Shown: positions 60,631 to 64,000 of the stretch, piece by piece
Numbering within the stretch: the stretch's first letter is position 1
How the letters are laid out: every line of letters starts with the position of its first letter
Assembly (NCBI RefSeq): GCF_039541915.1
Contig: NZ_BAABHD010000028.1
Coordinates: 1 to 64,000 of the forward strand
Source of the DNA: Nibrella saemangeumensis
GTDB taxonomy: Bacteria > Bacteroidota > Bacteroidia > Cytophagales > Spirosomataceae
Length of the DNA: 64,000 bases
Direction: 5' to 3'
The notes under the pieces: model-generated
Database searches by the model: none
What the model was told of the DNA's origin: nothing
The model's input: the letters and a program-made list of their open reading frames with translations, nothing else
Position numbers and translations under genes: made by a program

Positions 60631-62742
60631 TTGAAACATTTTTACTGCTTTCTGTTGGCGGCCGCCGGGCTAGCGATAAGCTTGCCCGCCCGGCCGCAAC
60701 ATTTTTCTGCCCGTCCGCCGGCTACACGACCGGATGCGCTGATTAACGAACTGCTGCAAAATCTGACGACGGTACAAAATGAAGACGTCGATTACGCATT
60801 ACTGTACGATGCGCTGTACCAGCTCTATACCAACCCGCTGAACCTGAACACGGCAACGCGGGATGAACTGGCTAGTACCTATCTGCTGTCGGAGCAGCAA
60901 ATTACCAGTCTGCTGACGTACCGGTTCGCGTACGGATCGCTCCTGTCAATGTATGAACTTCAGGCTGTACCGGATTTTGACCTGCCCACCATCCGGCGGC
61001 TGATGTACTTTACGACCATTGATGAAGGCAACAACTCGCTGCTTAATCGCTTACCGAATCCGGCCAATCACTACCTCCTTATCCGGTACGAACAGATTCT
61101 GGAGAAGCAACAGGGCTTTACACCCGCCGAACCTGCTAAAAACGGGAAGTTACCCGCGCGTTACCTTGGCGATTCGCAGCAGTGGTATGTGCGGTATCGG
61201 TACAGCCGCCCACGAGCTTATAGTTTTGGGCTCACCGTCGAAAAAGATGCCGGGGAACAGATGCGCTGGCAACCGGGTAACTACCAATATGGCTTTGATT
61301 ATGTATCATTCCACGGGCAGGTGCAGAACCGGGGTCGCTGGCGGAACATCATTATTGGCGACTATCAGCTGCAGATTGGGCAGGGGCTCGTATTATCTGC
61401 CGGGTTTGCCCTGGGCAAGGGTGCCGAAACGGTACAAAGCATCCGCCGGTCTACCTTGGGAGCGCGGCCCTACACCTCGCTGAGCGAGTTTGGCTACCTG
61501 CGCGGAGCTACCGCTACCTACGCGCTAAACCGAAAACTTGACCTGACGTTACTACTAGCCAGTAACCGGCGCGACGCCAACATTAAGGCAGCCACGGCCA
61601 CAGAACAAGCCTTGGTAACGTCACTGCTGACAGCCGGCCTTCACCGAACGACCGCCGAACGGGAAGACCGGGCGATTCTGACTGAGCAAAACGCAGGGGG
61701 ACATCTGCTTTACCACCCCAATACCCGACTACAACTTGGCCTGACTGCCCTGCATACGTCTTTTGAAAAGAACCTCCAAAAGAGAAACCTCCCCTACAAT
61801 CAGTACGAATTTACGGGCAGGGGAAACCTGGTGGCTGGGCTGCACGGCAGCTACGTCTGGCAGAACGTGAATCTCTTTGGAGAAGTAGCCCGCAGCAGCG
61901 GTTCTAAAACCTTTAGCGGTGGTATCGGAGCCGTGGGCGGAGCGCTGGTGAGCCTGAGCCGTCGCCTGGATATGGCCCTGCTGCTCCGGCACTATGACCG
62001 CAACTTTCACAGTTTCTACGCCAACGCTTTTGGAGAAGGCTCCCGCACCATCAATGAAAGCGGAGCGTACGTAGGTATAAAATATTCTGTATACCGAAAG
62101 TTTTCAGTAGCCGGGTTTATTGACCGTTTCCGTTTTCCCTGGCTGCGTTATCTGGTTGATTCGCCTTCGCGAGGGCATGATTTTTTGCTACAGGCAGTTT
62201 ATACCCCAACGAAAAAATTGTCGTTTCACGCCAGCTATCACGAGGAGCATAAGCAGAAGAACCGTCCTGGTAGTAAAACCACGCCAAAGGAGGTAACAGG
62301 TACGACTCGCCGGGTATTGGTGCTAAACGCGGAGTATTCACCCATCTGGGGCTTACAGCTCCGGTCGCGGGTACAATGGGGGAGCTTCCGGTATATCGGT
62401 GCCGATCCGTCTGAAGGCTTTGCGCTAATTCAGGATGCTTCCTATGACCGGGGAAGGTGGAGTATCAGCGGGCGTATGGCTTTTTTCGGTACTGATGATT
62501 ATGATAGCCGGCAATATGCCTACGAGCGCGATGTGCTGTACGCCTTCTCGTTTCCGGCTTATAACAATCGGGGTAAACGCCAATACCTGATGGTACAATA
62601 TGCCGTGAACCGGCACCTCGATGTGTGGCTGCGATGGTCCCGTACTCATCTATCAAATCAGCAAACCATTGGCTCTGACCTCGACAAAATTAATGCTCCT
62701 CACCAGTCAGAGATGAAGGTTCAGGCTCGCTGGCGCTTTTAA
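60631..62742 (+). CDS. Exported protein with helix-hairpin-helix domain and probable beta-barrel
   Basis: A 703-residue protein starting at TTG (no nearby in-frame ATG). A signal peptide ends near ISLPARP. The N-terminal region (about 65-125) has NPLNLNTATRDELASTYLLSEQ and LLTYRFAYGSLLSMYEL, the ComEA-like helix-hairpin-helix pattern that binds DNA backbones. From about residue 150 the protein is beta-rich, with alternating aromatic and polar residues and a C-terminal phenylalanine (WRF), as expected of an outer-membrane barrel. It could take part in DNA uptake or surface DNA binding, but HHH motifs here may serve another purpose. Exact barrel prediction was not possible by eye. Confidence 0.7.
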   Translation: MKHFYCFLLAAAGLAISLPARPQHFSARPPATRPDALINELLQNLTTVQNEDVDYALLYDALYQLYTNPLNLNTATRDELASTYLLSEQQITSLLTYRFAYGSLLSMYELQAVPDFDLPTIRRLMYFTTIDEGNNSLLNRLPNPANHYLLIRYEQILEKQQGFTPAEPAKNGKLPARYLGDSQQWYVRYRYSRPRAYSFGLTVEKDAGEQMRWQPGNYQYGFDYVSFHGQVQNRGRWRNIIIGDYQLQIGQGLVLSAGFALGKGAETVQSIRRSTLGARPYTSLSEFGYLRGATATYALNRKLDLTLLLASNRRDANIKAATATEQALVTSLLTAGLHRTTAEREDRAILTEQNAGGHLLYHPNTRLQLGLTALHTSFEKNLQKRNLPYNQYEFTGRGNLVAGLHGSYVWQNVNLFGEVARSSGSKTFSGGIGAVGGALVSLSRRLDMALLLRHYDRNFHSFYANAFGEGSRTINESGAYVGIKYSVYRKFSVAGFIDRFRFPWLRYLVDSPSRGHDFLLQAVYTPTKKLSFHASYHEEHKQKNRPGSKTTPKEVTGTTRRVLVLNAEYSPIWGLQLRSRVQWGSFRYIGADPSEGFALIQDASYDRGRWSISGRMAFFGTDDYDSRQYAYERDVLYAFSFPAYNNRGKRQYLMVQYAVNRHLDVWLRWSRTHLSNQQTIGSDLDKINAPHQSEMKVQARWRF

Positions 62743-62807
62743 TTGACAACACTGGTCCTAGTTCGTCAGTTTATAGATACAGGCTTTCGAAATCTTTACA
62801 AAACGAA

Positions 62808-62815
62808 TAAATTTG
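62808..62815 (+). promoter_or_regulatory. Candidate -7 element for the small membrane protein
   Basis: TAAATTTG matches the TAnnTTTG consensus and lies 30 bases before the ATG at 62846. A weak TTTCG occurs near the -33 position. This supports the reality of the short gene. Confidence 0.45.
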
Positions 62816-62845
62816 CATTCCGCCAAGGAAGTATGTAACTAACAC

Positions 62846-63007
62846 ATGAGAGAAAGAAACAATTTTCAACTATTAGAGCGCATTATAATGTCATTTGTTT
62901 TACTGGTTGCGTTTCTACTGCTCATTATTCCCGTAAGTCTTCTGCGCTGGATTGCTACGAGGGAGTTGGTACTCCGAAGGTTTGGTAAACCAATTGCCTC
63001 CAACTAA
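62846..63007 (+). CDS. Small membrane protein (53 residues)
   Basis: A 53-codon frame with ATG at 62846 and TAA at 63005-63007. It encodes MRERNNFQLLERIIMSF, then a strong hydrophobic helix (about residues 14-33), and a basic tail RWIATRELVLRRFGKP. The single-helix, positive-tail layout fits a real small inner-membrane protein. A -7-like TAAATTTG lies 30 bases upstream. No family is known. Nothing else occupies this gap between the HHH gene and DUF4249 gene. Confidence 0.5.
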   Translation: MRERNNFQLLERIIMSFVLLVAFLLLIIPVSLLRWIATRELVLRRFGKPIASN

Positions 63008-63023
63008 TTTATGTTACGCATTC

Positions 63024-63917
63024 TCAGTCACGAATTGCCTCTTGCGATACCCGCACGGTCCGATTTCGGACGGCCGACGCAATAAAGAAGCCCGTCGCTT
63101 TAGGCCCGCTCGCGTTAGCATTCACGACATTGGTAGGTACATTAGCCGGTGGGGTTGCGAATAATCCACCGTTGGAAACCTGCTCCCGCAGTTCCAGAAA
63201 AAAGTAAAAAGCTTCGGGGGTGATGGACTGGATCTCAACCGTCACCGTATCGTTTTCGGCATAAAAATTCTCAGGATTAATAGATTGGCGAATCGGTCGG
63301 ATAAACAGTAATCCATCTGTATTTCCGCTGCCGTTGAAGGCACCGTCATATGTAACAACCAGATCGTTAGGGCGGTTTTGTAAGACGCCGTTCCGGAAAA
63401 AGCGAATCCGGGCGTAGTCGGGCGCTCCCGCTGGATCCCGGGCAAAAAACTCAGCCTGGTATCCTTCTTCAGCATTTGGCAGTGGACTTACCTTCTCCTT
63501 CCTGAAAATAATAGAGTCAACCGTCGGTACGCGGTTCATGCGGGAGAGCGATTGATATTCCTCTCCCTGATACTGAATGCGAAGCACATATGTACGGCCA
63601 ATCTGTCCCAGGGTGTCGGTAGTTGTGGGCTGCCAGGTGTAATTGCCGTCATTATCCGGATCGGTAAACTGATAAATCCTGCCGGTATTATCAGTCACCG
63701 TTACAACAGCTCCCGTAGCGGCAGGTGTTGGACGATTGGCCAAATATGGCGCTGTTTTGGTCAGGCGGATGGTTTGTACACCCGGTTGGTCGGTTATAAT
63801 GGCGTCAACGGAAAGCTGCTCGGGTCCCTCATCCAGATCAGCCTCAATAACGGTTTCACAACTACTGAAAATCAGTGATCCAACTATGGCTAATAAAAAC
63901 AGAGAATAGTATTTCAT
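63024..63917 (-). CDS. DUF4249 family lipoprotein
   Basis: A 297-residue lipoprotein with lipobox FSSC (Cys20). The start CETVIEADLDEGPEQLSVDAIITDQPGVQTIRLTKTAPY is the diagnostic DUF4249 beginning. Later segments such as VTVTDNTGRIYQFTDPDNDGNYTW and VLRIQYQGEEYQSLSRM are beta-rich. DUF4249 lipoproteins are encoded next to TonB-dependent receptors in Bacteroidota and probably act as a surface-exposed partner in uptake. Its gene follows the receptor gene at the window edge by 20 bases on the same strand, so the two form one unit. Ligand unknown. Confidence 0.9.
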   Translation of the reverse strand: MKYYSLFLLAIVGSLIFSSCETVIEADLDEGPEQLSVDAIITDQPGVQTIRLTKTAPYLANRPTPAATGAVVTVTDNTGRIYQFTDPDNDGNYTWQPTTTDTLGQIGRTYVLRIQYQGEEYQSLSRMNRVPTVDSIIFRKEKVSPLPNAEEGYQAEFFARDPAGAPDYARIRFFRNGVLQNRPNDLVVTYDGAFNGSGNTDGLLFIRPIRQSINPENFYAENDTVTVEIQSITPEAFYFFLELREQVSNGGLFATPPANVPTNVVNANASGPKATGFFIASAVRNRTVRVSQEAIRD

Positions 63918-63937
63918 GATGAATGGTGTTGGATAGC

Positions 63938-64000
63938 TTAGAACTTAAAGTTGTAGGTAACCGCCGGAATGGCCGTAGCAAAGATGGAATAGCGTACTGC
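63938..64000 (-). CDS. TonB-dependent receptor, C-terminal end (partial)
   Basis: Twenty codons and a stop lie at the window edge on the minus strand, ending ATAIPAVTYNFKF. The final Phe and the alternating pattern are the outer-membrane barrel insertion signal. The gene continues beyond the window. Identity as a TonB-dependent (CarboxypepD_reg-like/SusC-type) receptor is inferred from this ending plus the DUF4249 partner gene right after it. Confidence 0.75.
   Translation of the reverse strand, partial: AVRYSIFATAIPAVTYNFKF

Overview
The window looks like a chromosome segment of a Bacteroidota bacterium of the order Cytophagales, probably near Spirosoma or its relatives. The family-level placement is inference. 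Support comes from several TAnnTTTG-type -7 promoter elements, the lack of consistent Shine-Dalgarno sequences, a fused SecDF, a DUF4249 lipoprotein next to the C-terminus of a TonB-dependent receptor, a PorE-like OmpA lipoprotein and the overall gene repertoire. No rRNA, tRNA, CRISPR array, transposase or prophage was found. Most of the window is housekeeping sequence of moderate GC; the first ~2 kb are clearly AT-rich.

Region 1 (1-8.0 kb) is a glycan locus. A plus-strand set (FkbM methyltransferase, GT2, DUF268 protein, GT11 fucosyltransferase) converges on a tightly coupled minus-strand operon (large GT-C-like membrane protein, polyprenyl-phosphate GT2, DUF2304 membrane protein). That operon resembles a three-component Gtr glycan-decoration system with DUF2304 in the GtrA position. 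A YbhN/AglD-type flippase-like protein follows.

Region 2 (8-18 kb) holds exported enzymes and lipoproteins: an M28 peptidase, a secreted amidohydrolase, a vWA-like lipoprotein, an uncharacterised exported protein, and a secreted FAD-dependent oxidoreductase split by an in-frame TAG. A cytoplasmic indoleamine 2,3-dioxygenase homologue is also here. The M28 and dioxygenase genes converge on a perfect 21-bp inverted repeat containing both stop codons.

Region 3 (18-37 kb) is mostly housekeeping: a class I aminotransferase, folK, a TspO-like protein behind a large leader hairpin, the PorE-like OmpA lipoprotein, udk, a NUDIX hydrolase, ruvX-def-yafV, gatC, plsC, purH, a Wzx-like flippase, mlaE/mlaF, an SDR, a ROK kinase, murB and a SPOR-domain lipoprotein. 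A 94-nt inverted-repeat element lies between purH and plsC.

Region 4 (37-54 kb): gmd (GDP-mannose dehydratase, which could supply the fucosyltransferase at 2.9 kb), a DegP/HtrA protease, hsp20 with repeated operator-like sites upstream, rnc-fabF-acpP, kdsA, the de novo NAD genes nadB/nadA/nadC, secDF, an APC permease and a TauE/SafE exporter.

Region 5 (54-64 kb): pyruvate dehydrogenase E1 beta without its alpha subunit, a cytochrome P450, an NADP-type isocitrate dehydrogenase, thymidine kinase, an unrecognised 420-residue modular protein, an exported helix-hairpin-helix protein with a probable beta-barrel, a 53-residue membrane protein, and the DUF4249/TonB-receptor pair cut by the window end.

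No single gene set proves a wholly new system. The best candidates for undescribed biology are the DUF2304-containing Gtr-like operon, the hsp20 operator cluster, the tspO leader hairpin, the exported HHH/barrel protein and the 420-residue unknown.
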